A DNA stretch of 64,000 nucleotides from positions 2,740,001 through 2,804,000 of the forward strand of contig NC_045150.1 in assembly GCF_008831285.2 (NCBI RefSeq), written 5' to 3'. Source of the DNA: Nymphaea colorata. Its lineage: Eukaryota; Streptophyta; Magnoliopsida; Nymphaeales; Nymphaeaceae. This document shows positions 35,270-47,190 of the stretch, one piece after another. Below the pieces are notes generated by a model. The model saw nothing but the letters and a program-made list of their open reading frames with translations, had not been told where the DNA came from and did not search any database. The number at the start of each line of letters is the position of its first letter. Position 1 is the stretch's first letter. The translations under genes and the position numbers were made by a program.

Positions 35270-37385
35270 GTGTCCTTCATCACAAAATCTATTCCCAATC
35301 AGGTTGTGAACTTATGGTCCTCATATGACTTTTGGAAATCTCTAGTTGCTTCCTATGCAGCTCACTCTAGAGCCTGCATCATCAACCTCAAGAATCAACT
35401 TCAAAATCTCAAACTTCGTAGTGAATCCATAAATGAATATTTTCGAAAGGCCAAGTTTATTTATTTGCAACATTACAATTTAGGCAAACCTATTTCAAAG
35501 TTTGATCTTGTACTTCACATTCTTTGTTGTCTACCACAAGAATATGAGGTTGTCTGAGTACCGTTGTCCACCCATGTCAAGTCCTTGTCTATTCTAGAGC
35601 TCCATAGTTTTCTTCTCTCTCAGGTGGCTTGTATAGCATCTGAGGTGTCCTTTGAGGAAAATAATATGGAAATAAATAATCAGTTTTCTAATTCTCAATC
35701 ACATTCTAGAGGAAGTTTTTGCGGTGGTCATCATTGTGGGCAAACTGGCAAAGCTGATCGTGGTTGAGGCAACACGAATGGCAATAAACCTGTATTTGAA
35801 TACTGTGAGAAAGTTTGTCATACTACCAAAACTTAGTGGGATATTCCCTAGAAATGAACCTAAGGAAGTAGCATTGCATTCTCACATGACCTATGTTGTA
35901 GAAAACTATAACAGTGAAAGTACCCAGATTCAAGGTGGCACACCACGTCAAGACAGAATTGGGAACCTTGTTGGTTAAATCTGCATATTAAGGATTTGAT
36001 TAAGAAAAGATGGGTAATGGATCAGGTTTGCCGATCTCTCATATTGGTAGTTCTGCAGTTGAAATTAATCGTTTGATGTCTAAGTTGAATGACTTATTAC
36101 ACTTTCCTTCAATCTCTAAAAGTCCTAACATTACAGAGTATTGTTTGAATTTGATACCAAGGGTGCTGGTCAAAAAAAAAAAAAAATATAGTGTTCAGAT
36201 TCTGGTGCATGGAGGCTGAAAATGGTCTCTTCATTGTTGACCTTAGCATGGTGCAGAAACAAGCTTGCATTCATGAGCATTCCGCTACAGATGTCTGGCA
36301 TAGACGCCTCAGACATCCATCTTCCAAGATAGTTGATAGAATCATTAGAACTTTGGGTTTGTCTATTTTAAATTCTAAAGTTAGCATTTCTAAGTCGTGT
36401 AAGAAAGGCAAAGTCACAAACTTACCTTTGATGAAATTGATTATAACCATTGGAGATGTGTTTTTTGATGTTTGGAGACCTGCCTCTATTAGTGGTTTCA
36501 ATAGTCACATATTTCTTGTGTTGATGCTTACTCCAGATTTACATGACTTTATCTAATGAAATAAAAATTTAATGCTATGAATATTTTTAAAAATTTCAAA
36601 TTGTTGGTTGAGAACCCCACAGGACTATGATTAAGTTTCTCTGCACCAATGGTGTTGGAGAGTACTAGAACTTGGATAAATATCTTAAAGAATGTGGTGT
36701 TAAGCATCACTACTCTTGCCCGCAAACTCAAAAGCAAAATGACATCCCTGAAAGAATGCGGAAGCACCTTGTTCAAACTGATCTTACCTTGATGGTCATG
36801 CAAATGTGCCTATGCAAGCTTCGACATCTACCTTCTCCACTGATGCCTACCTTATTAATAAAATGCCAATGTCAATCTTGAGAAATCAAAGTCCTCTCAA
36901 AATTTTGTTTAAAAAAGCACCAAAATATGAACTTTTAAAGGTTTGCTAGTGTGTCTGCTTCCCAAGCTTGAGAGCCTATAGGTAGAACATGTTCGACTTC
37001 AAATCCAAGGCAAGTATCTTTTTAGTTACCTTGACGAACATGATGGTTATATATGTTATTATTCTAAATCTCACAAGTTCTTTGTCTCCAGATATGTAGT
37101 TTTTGATGAATATAGATACATGTTCCAAAAGTAGGGCAAAAGGACTGATGATCAAAAGAGCAACACACCTGACTTTTGTTGCCATCTGCCTTCCCTCTGG
37201 CCAAACCCAAGTGAACCTTTCAATTCTCCCATGTCAACAGACTCTCCTGTAGGAAGCCCATTTCAAAACTCTCAACCAAGACCATTTCAAAACAGCTTGT
37301 CTTCACTTATGACCATGACCAATGAAGACAAGATCAACTTTGTTATTGATCTCGATTTCCCTCTGTTGTCACCATCTAGTTAGGT
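35270..37385 (+). mobile_element. Copia fragment, gag to integrase only (element 2)
   Basis: Gag is at 35270-35560 (VVNLWSSYDFWKSLVASY, LKLRSESINEYF), continuing in another frame to about 35760. A zinc knuckle relic (CEKVCHTTKTCWD type) lies near 35796-35840. Pre-integrase WHRRLRHPSSKIVDR is at about 36295-36345. Integrase pieces lie to about 36800 (FFDVWRPA) and its C-terminal part to about 37130. RT and RNase H are missing: the internal sequence runs directly into the LTR at 37386. It has multiple stops and a poly(A) run at about 36172-36186. It may have lost its 3' half by deletion or recombination with element 3. Confidence 0.85.
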
Positions 37386-37580
37386 TGTCCCAAATTATTA
37401 AGGAAAATAGATTAAGCACCACCACCATGGCAAGTCGATCTCTACAAGATCTACTCATATTGGCAAGTTCATCCCTAAGAGATCACACCAAATTTGTAGG
37501 ATCAGATCTACATTCCAAGGAGATTAAAATGGAAAATAACAACAATGACAATCAAGACAAGAATTTCTTTCCATGTACCA

Positions 37581-38630
37581 AAAAAAAAAAAAAACTTGAC
37601 TGTTGTTATGATAATCCTTCTTACATATCCTAGTTCCATTAAATTTTTCAAGGAAATCTGCATATCAAACATCTCCATGTCTGTCCATCTCTTCAGATTA
37701 ATGCTTACCAGGATGATCCCAAATCTTTACAACATTCACAGAAAGAGTTATCAACATGTTTTCTTTGCTGGTATTTTACTAAACAGAATTTCAATCCCTT
37801 TTTTCATGGTCCAGGGTTTTTGGCAAGAAACCTTAATATCTCTTGAATACATCCTTGTTCCTCACCCCCCTTTCTTTTGGCAAGAAAACTTTCTCTTTTT
37901 TCTTCCCATTGTTTTAGGATGTTTTTATAATAAGGACATAGGAGAAAGCCTATTTCTTAAGTTACCAAATCCATTGCTAGGTGAGTAGAATATTATGGGT
38001 GGAGTTGGTGGGTGTTGGGTTTGTTGTTGATCTTGTGGTGATCTTCCAATAGTGACTAGGGAGGATTCTGGAGCATCTATTTTCATAAGATTTTTTGATA
38101 TGTTCATAGGCTTCCGTATAAAAAAGGGGGGGCCGGATTTAAACACGAAAAGCGTCGGTTCGCTTTTTACAACAACATGAGAGGCAGAGGAGTGGAGAAG
38201 AAAAGAAAGAGGGGTGAGGAAGGGAGGACTCAAGGGATCACACTGTAGCACTGCGGCAGACACTGTAGCGCACTGTAGCACTTTTTGGCTTTTTGGACAC
38301 GTTCGACTGCCACCTCTTTGAGTTCTTGATTCTCTGAACGAGCCATTGTGTGAATCCTTTAAGACCAATAGGCTATTGTGGAAAAGAAGTACCCGCCGAA
38401 GCGAGAAGGCTATTTAGGGAAAAAATAGTACACGAACGGTGAGGTCTGAATGGGATGACAAGGTGTCACACATGGTGTTCTATGAAAGGAGAATATAACA
38501 AGTTTTCAAAATCGGGGAAATCATACCATAAGCTTACCATGTTTTAATTTGTTCTTTTTTATAATAGATGTGTTATTTGTTCGTGGAACCCTGTTCCTGT
38601 GAAAGGAATTTTTCAAAAAAAAGAAAAAGA
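37581..38630. mobile_element. Insertion of about 1.05 kb splitting the 5' LTR of element 3
   Basis: The 3' LTR is continuous across the matching point (CCATGTAACAAACAATATTT), so this block is an insertion. Both edges are A-rich: a poly(A) run at about 37580-37595 and an A-rich tail at about 38600-38630. A tailed retroposition in plus orientation would fit. The inside contains TATAAAAAAG near 38118, three copies of CACTGTAGC (38244-38282) and a 147-codon minus-strand ORF (37925-38368) with no known motif. Identity unknown. Confidence 0.6.
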
Positions 38631-39109
38631 AAAAAAAACCTTTCCTTATCTTGTACGCATGATGTAGATACCAAAAAATGAATATAAGGGAACCTCTCTT
38701 CTCATGGTGTTTTTGGTTGAAGATTGAGAGAGAATTTGAGCTATGGACATAGACTATCCTAGAGACAAACTAAATAAATCCTTATTTCCTTTTCTATAAG
38801 TTTGATTTTTATATTGTATCAAAGCAACTATCTGAGTATGTAGTGAGGTCGTGACAGTCAGGTGTGTGTTTCAAGCCTCTTCCTCATTGCTTGCCATCTT
38901 TATGCATCAGTGGTGTCTTCGAGGGACAATTGGAATTACACTTTCATAGTGGGGAACACATCTTCAGGTTCGTCTGTTTCTGTTCTCCTTGCTCCAATGA
39001 ATTTGCAACATTTCTTATCTATGACGCTTGCTTCTGATAATTATTTATTTATGACAGTCTCATTTATACGTTAATTACCAATCTATAATATGATGGGATT
39101 TATAGATGG

Positions 39110-39870
39110 TAGCAATATGTGTCCTGATGAATGGATTGAAAAATTAGATAAAACAAAAACAAGAAATCCTAAGTACAATGAATGACATCGTTAGGACCAG
39201 TTAGTGTTAAGTTAGATTATATCTTCTTTGACAAATTATGTGCTTAGTCATGTGGTTGGATATAGCATGCCTAATGAGGTGTGGACAGCTTTGAAAATAA
39301 TGTATGTGGCTCAGTCAAGAGCACACATTTAGCAATTAGAAGCTCAGCTGCAGAATTTAAACAAAGGGAGTGAGTCCATCTCTAGGTACTTTCATGAGGC
39401 TAAGAATTTAGCTCACCAACTCACTCTTGCGTCCAAACTGATGGACGATGAAGATCTCATTGCATACATTTTAAACAGTCATTCATTGGATATTTATGGC
39501 TCTTCATGGCTGCCCTAAATACTAAAGTAGAGCATATATAGAAGATTTATTTGTCATGCTTCTTACACATGAAGCTCAAAACTCTTCTTTTGGTCTTGAG
39601 CCTAAAACGCCTACAACAAACCTCTCTACTATACAAAGTTCCCAAGGTTCATATTATAAAGGAAACAAACTTATAGGAAACAGAGGAAGTGGAGGTGGAT
39701 GATCTCAAGATAGAAACTCTTCTCAACACAACTCTGATCAATGATCATCCACTACTTGTTGTGCTTGTGGCAACAAAGGCCATAGTGCTTTTAATTGCCG
39801 GATTGTGTGTCAAGTTTGCATAAAGTTGGGGCATAGTACATTAAAATGTGATCAACTTCAAACACAAAAA
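39110..39870 (+). pseudogene. Copia gag relic with zinc knuckle (element 3)
   Basis: Recognisable words are VWTALKIMY, LEAQLQNLNKGSESIS, MDDEDLIAYIL and the knuckle CX2CX4HX4C. It is broken by stops (for example near 39330 and 39520) and frame changes. Confidence 0.8.
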
Positions 39871-41239
39871 AAAAGACCAGAACAAGCTAACTAGAGATAA
39901 TAATGTGATCTATTTTGAATTCTTTCCTAGCAGTTGCTATGTGAAGGACATTCAAATAGGAGGAGTTCTTCTCAATGAAACTAATGAGAAAAACCTATAT
40001 AAGGTGAACTTAAAAAAAGAAGGTGAAGATGATGGAAGGGCAACAACGACACCTTGGGCATCCATGTAGTTCAACATGTCAGCAATAAGCATGGTCTCCC
40101 TATGCTCTATGAGAAATACAATATGCTTTGTAAGGTTCATCAAATGGGAAATGGACATAATTTTCCATTCGATACATCAACTCATGATATTAAAGGTCTT
40201 TTATATTTAATTTTTTCTGATGTTTGGGGGCCTGCCCTTGTTTCCTTTATGCATGGGCATAGATATTATATTACTTTTGTTGATTAGTACTCTATATTTA
40301 CTTGGATGTTTGTTCTCAAATTGAAATATTAGGTGATCCATGTGTTTCAAAGCATTCAAGAACTTATTAAAAATCAATTTGTAATCAAAACATAGATGGT
40401 GCAAAATGATTGTGGAGGTGAATTTCAGTATCTTTCTATTCATCTTAAGGGTGTGGCATAGAGCACCACATTACTTGTCCTCACATGCATGAACAAAAAC
40501 GGCAGAGTGGAATGAAGCATTAACATTTGGTTGAAACATGTCTAACATTTCATGGTCATGCTGAAATTTGTTTAGTTACTGGGACTATGCTTTCTTAATA
40601 GCTATTTATTTGGTCAGTCGTCTTTTGACACCAGTCCTAAGGATGTAGTCACCCTATTTTGAAATTTTCTGGCATCAGCCTGACTATAACTTTTTGAAGA
40701 CTCATGCCCCTATATTGCTCATAAAATGGAATTCTGAAGTAAGAAATGTGTTTTCATGGGCTATAGTAGTGACAATGAGGGAACCTATGCTCTGATTGGT
40801 CAAAAAGAAAGATTTACATCAGTCACCACAATATTTTAGTGAATCTGAATTCCATTTCAAGGAAACCATGCCAAGTTGAAGAAAAAGCCAACTTCATACA
40901 ATGCAATTTATCATTCACATTGGTTCATGAAACCACTCGTCACCAATTGAACATGCATCTCTAGATGATCAAGCTGACACTATACCTCATATCACACCTC
41001 TGTCAACTTTGACTAGCCAACCTTCATTATCTAATCAACTAGACCCTATCTCACCAGACCATCCCACTATTGAGCCTACTTCTCAAAATCCCTTTCATAC
41101 TTAAATCCACCATATGATCACTAGATCTTAAATAGGATCCCTAAAGCCCTAAACTTTTCTTGCAACCAAACCCAACAATCTATAAACTCATTAGACCATG
41201 AACCTACATTCTATTCTCAAACCCTGAAAGTCTCCAACT

Positions 41240-42660
41240 GGTACATTGCAATGGAAGAAGAATACCCGGCATTGTAGAAAAATAACACACGAACTCTTGT
41301 TCCACCATCCCCGTGACATCATGTTATTGCCAGTAAATGGGTGTTTAAAATCAAATGAAAATTTGATGGCAACCTTGAACGGTATAAAATCCGGCTTGTT
41401 GCCAAAGCTTTCACTCAAACTGAAGGGGTTGATTATTTTGATACCTTTAGGTGCTACAACAATTCATTTTGTTCTCACTATAGTTATTTCTTTAAAGTGG
41501 ACAGATTGACAACTAGATATACACAATGTCATTTTAAATAGTTATCTCACCAAAACTATTTATATATCTCAACTTCCAAGGTTAATTGATCAGCACCTCA
41601 GCAGTTTGTCCATCGTGTCTACAAGCTAACTAAGGTGTTGTATGGTTTAAAGCAGGGTCCACGAGCTTAGTATTAACGTCTTAGTAGTTTCTTCTTCAAC
41701 TTGGATTTGATGTTGCAAAGAATGATACATCCTTGTTCATGGAGTTTCAAGATAATCACATTATTTTTGTGCTTATTTATGTTGATGACATTTAAAAAAT
41801 TTTCCTCTCTTATTTCAAATGTTATACAACAGTTTGGTAGATAATTTTCTATTAAAAACCTCGGGACTCTACATTACTTCCTAGTACAAAAGCTACATCA
41901 CACTTGAAGGCCTACTTTTGTCACTCATAAATACATGAAATCTCTTTCTCAAAAGGCTGAGATGCTTGATGCCAAGTCAATTGAAATACCCCTTGGCTCA
42001 TATCTCAAGTTGTCTCAGTATGATGGTACATCTTTTCCTGATGGCACACACTATAGACAAGTCATTGGACCCTTACAATACTCGACTTTTGCAAGACTTC
42101 GTGTTTGCCGAAAATAAAGTTTGTCAATTCATGTAAGTTCCATGGATATCTACTGGTATATGGTCAAACAAATTCTATGCTACATTAGACGCACTCATGA
42201 GTGTGGACTTCTTTTCTAGCCTACTAGTACTTCCTCTATTTCTGTTTATGCTAATGATGATTAGGTTGGGGGCCCAAATGATCGAAAATTTAGTGATGGA
42301 TATGTATTTTCTTTTGTCACTCATTCCTTTCATGGTCTGCCAAGAAACAATTTACCATCGCTCGCTCCAACACAAAATCAAAATATCGAGCTCTTGCTTC
42401 TAATGTGGCTGAAGTTATCTCCCTTTGACATTTTATTCAAGAGCTCAAACTTCCTACCAATGGAGTCCCAGACTCTTCTATTACAGGTTGAGTGCGACCT
42501 ACTTATTTGCTAACCCTATTCTACATTAGTGTTCTAAGCACATTGAATTTGACATACATTTCATTTAGGATTATATTAGCGAAGACCTCATTTCATTTCA
42601 GTACATCATGTCTCTTTGTTCGAGCAGTTGGCCGACATCATGACCAAGCCCCTTGGATGA
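41240..42660 (+). pseudogene. Copia reverse transcriptase and RNase H relic (element 3)
   Basis: The RT start reads MEEEYPAL followed by a stop. Later motifs appear in three frames, with frame breaks near 41440 and after 41690. RNase H and the tail run to the 3' LTR at 42715. No clear polypurine tract precedes that LTR. Confidence 0.75.
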
Positions 42661-42714
42661 GTTCAGCTTATCCATTTGTATACAAACTTGATGCCCTCCC
42701 CATGTCATTGGGTT

Positions 42715-43083
42715 TGTTGGGAGCGATTAAGGAAAGTGAATTAAGCACCATCATGGCAAGTTCATCTCCATAAGATTGACTTATATTGGCAAGTTCATCC
42801 CTACAAGATTATATCAAATCTGTAGGATCAAATTCAAAAAATATATGGAGATTAAGAAGCTAAGATAATGACAATCAAGATAAGAATTGCTTTCCATGTA
42901 ACAAACAATATTTTCCCTTATCTTGAATGCATGATGTAGATACCAACAATTGAATATAAAGGAACTTCTTGTCTCATGTTTTTCATTAAAGATAGAGAGA
43001 TTTGAGCCGTGGATGTAAACTCTCTTAGAGTCGAACCACGTCAATCTTTCTTTTCCTTTATTGGGTGGTTGATTTTTATTTAG
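42715..43083 (+). repeat. 3' LTR of copia element 3
   Basis: Starts TGTTGGGAGCGATTAAGG. It aligns to 37386-37580 and 38631-38812. Confidence 0.8.
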
Positions 43084-43089
43084 ACAAAC

Positions 43090-43290
43090 TTGTCGCATGC
43101 ACTCACCCTATGTTTACAAGTCCCAAGATGGCACCCTTAAACCAAAAGCCTTTGTGTCTATAGCCCAAGGCACTATGAAGAAACTAAACCCACTAGTTTT
43201 AGACGAGCTATTTGTCACCTATAGTGTAGAAAAGCTATGCATGAAGACATACTTGCCTTGAGAAGAAACCAAATGTGGACTGTTGTTCCC
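43090..43290 (+). pseudogene. Scrap of a further copia RT
   Basis: Plus-strand translation gives KAMHEDILALRRNQMWTVVP at about 43235-43295, which matches the start of copia RT (AM..EI.AL..N.TW.LVP). It abuts the hAT segment that follows and may have been its insertion site. It is not part of element 3, whose 3' LTR has already ended. Confidence 0.6.
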
Positions 43291-46200
43291 CCAAATGGTG
43301 AACAACTTAAAGGACGTAGTCCTAATGAGACTAATCTCTTATTTCAACATTGAAATTCATATTTTGAAAGGCAAATCAATGAAAGAAAACAGAGAATTTT
43401 GTCACTTGTAGTCGGTGAATTTAGTGCAACTTTTTTATGCATAAAAAAGTTTGATATGGGTTCTATAAAAAATTAATGTCCGAGTATGTAATAGCACACT
43501 AATTTTCATTTAATTTACACTATATAAATATCATACCAAATTTCTTCATGCTTGCAATTCACGGTTTGTTCTATTTTTTAGAAGAACTCATTAAAAAGAG
43601 ATTACGTCAATGTACAATACTGAGAAAATGTGGTCCAAAGGATTTATATACAGTGAGTTTCATGACATTTGATATATGGACTTCACAACAAATATTATGG
43701 TATTTATGCATGACCTGATAATAAATTGATTAAGATTGAAAGTTGTATGCTCATATGTTCAATTTTCTACATATACCTCCACTACTCAATGCAAATAGTT
43801 TGTGTGAGATTTTATCTATATCTCTAAATGAAACATTCAGTCAAAGTTGGTTTTTATTACTGTTGATAATTGTTCGATGAATAATAGTGCAATAACAATA
43901 CTAAAAAGGAACTTAAGAAGCATTATTTCATTGAGAGGGAACACTTGCATATTCATTGTGGTGCACAAATTTTAAAAATCCATAAAAATGTTAAATATGT
44001 AATGAGATAACCAAATGATGTACTTTTAAGGACTGTATAAAAACAATAGGCATGATTGGTGCAAAAAAAAAAAAAAACCTATGATGTTCCTACTCAATAG
44101 AACTTTACATATAATATATTGAGAGACGCATTGTTCTACAAAGATGTCTTGCAACATTTGGCTTTTGTTGATCCTAATTATATAAGTTCGCCTTTTGATG
44201 ATAAGTGATCTTATGCATCTTTTTTGAGTCAGTTCTTAAATGTATTCTATAATATAACAAATATATTATTTCTCACCAAACATGTAGCAGCTAAGGTAGT
44301 TTTTCAAGAAGTACAATTGATTTGCAAACATTAGCTTAAGCATCGTGTGATAGTTAATAAATATATAAAGGCATTGACATATAAAAAGCAAGAAAAGTTT
44401 GACAAATGTTGGAAAGACTATAATGTACCCCGGCCCGATGCCCAACCCTAATACCGAGTATAAAAGTATGTATGGTACACGTGACAGAAAAAAAAAAGAA
44501 ACTGCATCCAGTGGCATAGCGATAAGTAAAGAAGATAGAGAATTATCGAGAGATGCCTTCAAGGCATATTATTTGAATTCCTTATCTCTTCAAGTACCTC
44601 GCACATATATGAAAATATATTCATCTGATCCAATAGAAAAGTTTCAGCTAATGAAGGCTTCAACATATTATTTTAGTGGATGGTAATTGTAAGTAAATAT
44701 AAAGTTTATCCAAGAAAGCTGGAGACATATTAGTAATCCATGTATCTATAGTTGCTTCAAAACTAGCATTCAACACAACATGTAGAATTGTTAAAGACTA
44801 TTGATGTTCAACCACTCCTGAAACTATTGAAGCACTAGTTTACACACAAAGTTAGATTCGTAATGAAGGCAATTCAAAAACAATGTCAGATATTCATTGT
44901 TCAGAGCTAGATTTTAATCATTCATTTTGTTTTTCATGATATACTAACATTGTAGTATGCTTATAATGACATGTGTTATAGTTTTGAAGATAGGGAGGAA
45001 TCTTTCGGTAATGATTCATGATTTGATGCTTAATTATAATTCATTGTCGTAAACCTTTTGCATTTCATGTGTTTTAGTGTACTATTTATAGTTGTTACAT
45101 GCTATTTTATGTAATTCATAGACTAACCATTGAAACTATTTTGCATGTCATACATTCCTCATTTTTTTCAAATTCAGAAATGGAGCCATCTATAGAAGAC
45201 TTGGTGAAATTCAAAGTTTGGAAGTGCTTTGTTTATCTACGATCTAACTGTGCTGCTTGTTGGAGGATAGAAGTTCCCTATGTGCTGCTTGTTGGAGGAT
45301 AGAAGTTCCCTATGATGCCACTGTTAGACTTAAATATACTTCCAATTTTCTGCATGTAAAACCATATATGTTAACTGATGTAAGAAATGCATGTGGGCTA
45401 AGCACTTTGGATGTTATTTTCATTTTGGTGTTATATTTTGATGGAAGTTTATATCTTCTTCTTTCCTTTTTTTCGTGTGTTAATATTGATGACATATATT
45501 TCCTTGTTTATTTTTTTGTTTTCTCTTATGGGAATAATCATTTCTAATTTCATCATTGTGCAGCTAATTCTCCTATGCCAGTCAATGTCTTGTGGATTTC
45601 CAATGTGATGGCATTCAATTTTCTCAAACTGTAGTTTTTGCTGTTATTTGTTCATAATAACTCTTTTAGTTTCTTTTAGTTTGATATTTGTTCTTGCCTT
45701 TCTCTGATATGAGCCTAACATTTTAAATTATGCATAGTGAGAGCTGCTGCTTTAATTGAATTGCAAATCAGACTTGAATATTGCAAATATATCATATATA
45801 TGCCTGGCCGATATGAGCCAGCCTGACATGGCTCGGCCCATTAATAACCTGATCGGGCCGAGCCTCAGGCAAATTGTCTGGCTCAAGGTTCGATAAGCTA
45901 TCGGCCCAGCCCGATTGATAATAGGTCGGGTCTCTAGCTGACCCGATAAACCAATCAGCCTTCTATTTGGCCATCTTAATTGGACCAGCCCAGCCCAATG
46001 CCCAGCCCTACTGGTTAGATGAGAGATAACCTTTAATAAGATCAGTTTTGGTCTATCAACATTTTTTATGGAGGAGTATTAAAAACATTTACTAAAAGCT
46101 AAGAAAAAGTATCATTAGTTTGGTTCAATAATGCACTAGAATAACGAGGGGGAGTGTATTCTATTGTCCATTTTCTAGAAGTAGTAACCCAATCAAGGTT

Positions 46201-46585
46201 AGCATTGGCTTCATTTTGAATTTATGTTGCAAAATTTAATTGTAACATGTCTATTAATTAAGACATAGATATATATCAAACTCAAATTATATAATATTTA
46301 ATTGATTAAAAAAAAATCTATTACAAAGTATGATTTAATTGTCAATCAATTATAGTCAACTAATTTAATTTAAATTAAAATTCAATGTCATCCTGACAGC
46401 CCTCTACAAATTTATTACATGAACACACACATAGTAAGCAATCACCTTGAACAATTTTAAGTAAGGAAAATGACCACCTGATGTGTACGTAGCCCAATTA
46501 ACGCCCGCCCTTACCCTTGCCAGCTAGTAAGAAATCTTCACAAGGCATCTGTCATGCATGAACTAACTCTCTTTCCTTAGCAACT
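43290..46585 (+). pseudogene. Dead hAT transposase segment, duplication copy 1
   Basis: Pieces of a plant hAT (zinc-finger BED, RICESLEEPER-like) transposase. Visible in order are DIWTSQQ (about 43675), HCGAQILKI (about 43955), an FLNVFYNITN-like segment (about 44235), FDKCWKDYN (about 44397) and the C-terminal dimerisation region (about 44700-44870: an ILVIHVSIVASKLAFNTT-like segment, then PETIEALVYTQS). Stops and frameshifts are frequent. About 150 bp of the middle is replaced here by a GGCCCGATGCCC scrap (about 44427-44455). Non-transposase flanking DNA to 46585, including a GGCCCGG-type repeat (45815-46012), is shared with copy 2. Confidence 0.8.
45249..45312. repeat. Perfect 32-bp tandem duplication
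   Basis: Two identical units starting TGTGCTGCTTGTTGGAGG lie at 45249-45280 and 45281-45312. They sit in a roughly 400-bp stretch present only in copy 1 of the hAT segment. Confidence 0.95.
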
Positions 46586-46589
46586 ACTG

Positions 46590-46725
46590 CCGGCTACTTT
46601 TCTTGATCAGATCTCAAAGTAAATACGTCTAGGCTCCTTACCTGAATGAAAGTTATCATGTTTTATGTGACCCCCCTTGATATTATAATTTGAAATAAAC
46701 ATAATATTTGAGTGCTATATAATCA

Positions 46726-46813
<88 letters not shown>

Positions 46814-47022
46814 CATACATACATACATACATTGTTGACGTGTGCCAAATAGTTATTTGATAGTAAAATTTAAAAATTTATTGTTAAAAAGCTATAAATC
46901 ATTGTTAAAACCATGATAAAATGTAGCTGCATCATAAACCATGGTTGATTACCGATTTAGTCACTTTTTTTACAATGAATTTTTAAATTTGACTATCCAT
47001 CAACATTCAACACACGACAATT

Positions 47023-47065
<43 letters not shown>

Positions 47066-47190
47066 AAGAAATTGGTATGTACCAGCAGCCTTGGTCTTTT
47101 CAAGGTGGATGGTTGAGAGAAAGAATAACAAGGAAAAAAAACTACTTCAAAGGTATGGATTGATTTTACACTAGTCACATACAAGGGAAT
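46590..47190. repeat. Spacer with two compound microsatellites
   Basis: (AC)n(AT)n(ACAT)n lies at about 46723-46831 and (AT)n(GT)n at 47023-47065. No gene seen. It separates the two hAT-bearing duplicates. Confidence 0.85.

Larger units (their letters stand above)
37386..43083 (+). mobile_element. Ty1/copia retrotransposon with two LTRs (element 3)
   Basis: The 5' LTR (37386-37580 plus 38631-38812, split by an insertion) and the 3' LTR (42715-43083) align over their length; for example, both share GGCAAGTTCATCCCTA and GCATGATGTAGATACCAA. After the 5' LTR comes a primer-binding-like TTGTATCAAAGC (38814-38825), close to the initiator-Met tRNA type TGGTATCAGAGC. Gag lies at about 38900-39850 and has a full zinc knuckle CACGNKGHSAFNC at about 39763-39800. 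Integrase lies at about 40190-40480 (SDVWGPALV), RT at about 41240-41900 ([32 protein letters not shown]) and RNase H at about 42270-42660. It is full of stops, and the LTRs differ at many sites, so it is old. Confidence 0.9.

Noticed and set aside
38244-38282. Three spaced CACTGTAGC words resembling a short repeat array
   Set aside because: Spacing and number are too small and irregular for any array or CRISPR, which is also not expected in a plant nuclear genome.
37925-38368. 147-codon minus-strand ORF inside the LTR insertion
   Set aside because: Pro/Ser-rich with no recognisable domain. Recorded as part of the unidentified insertion and not as a gene.
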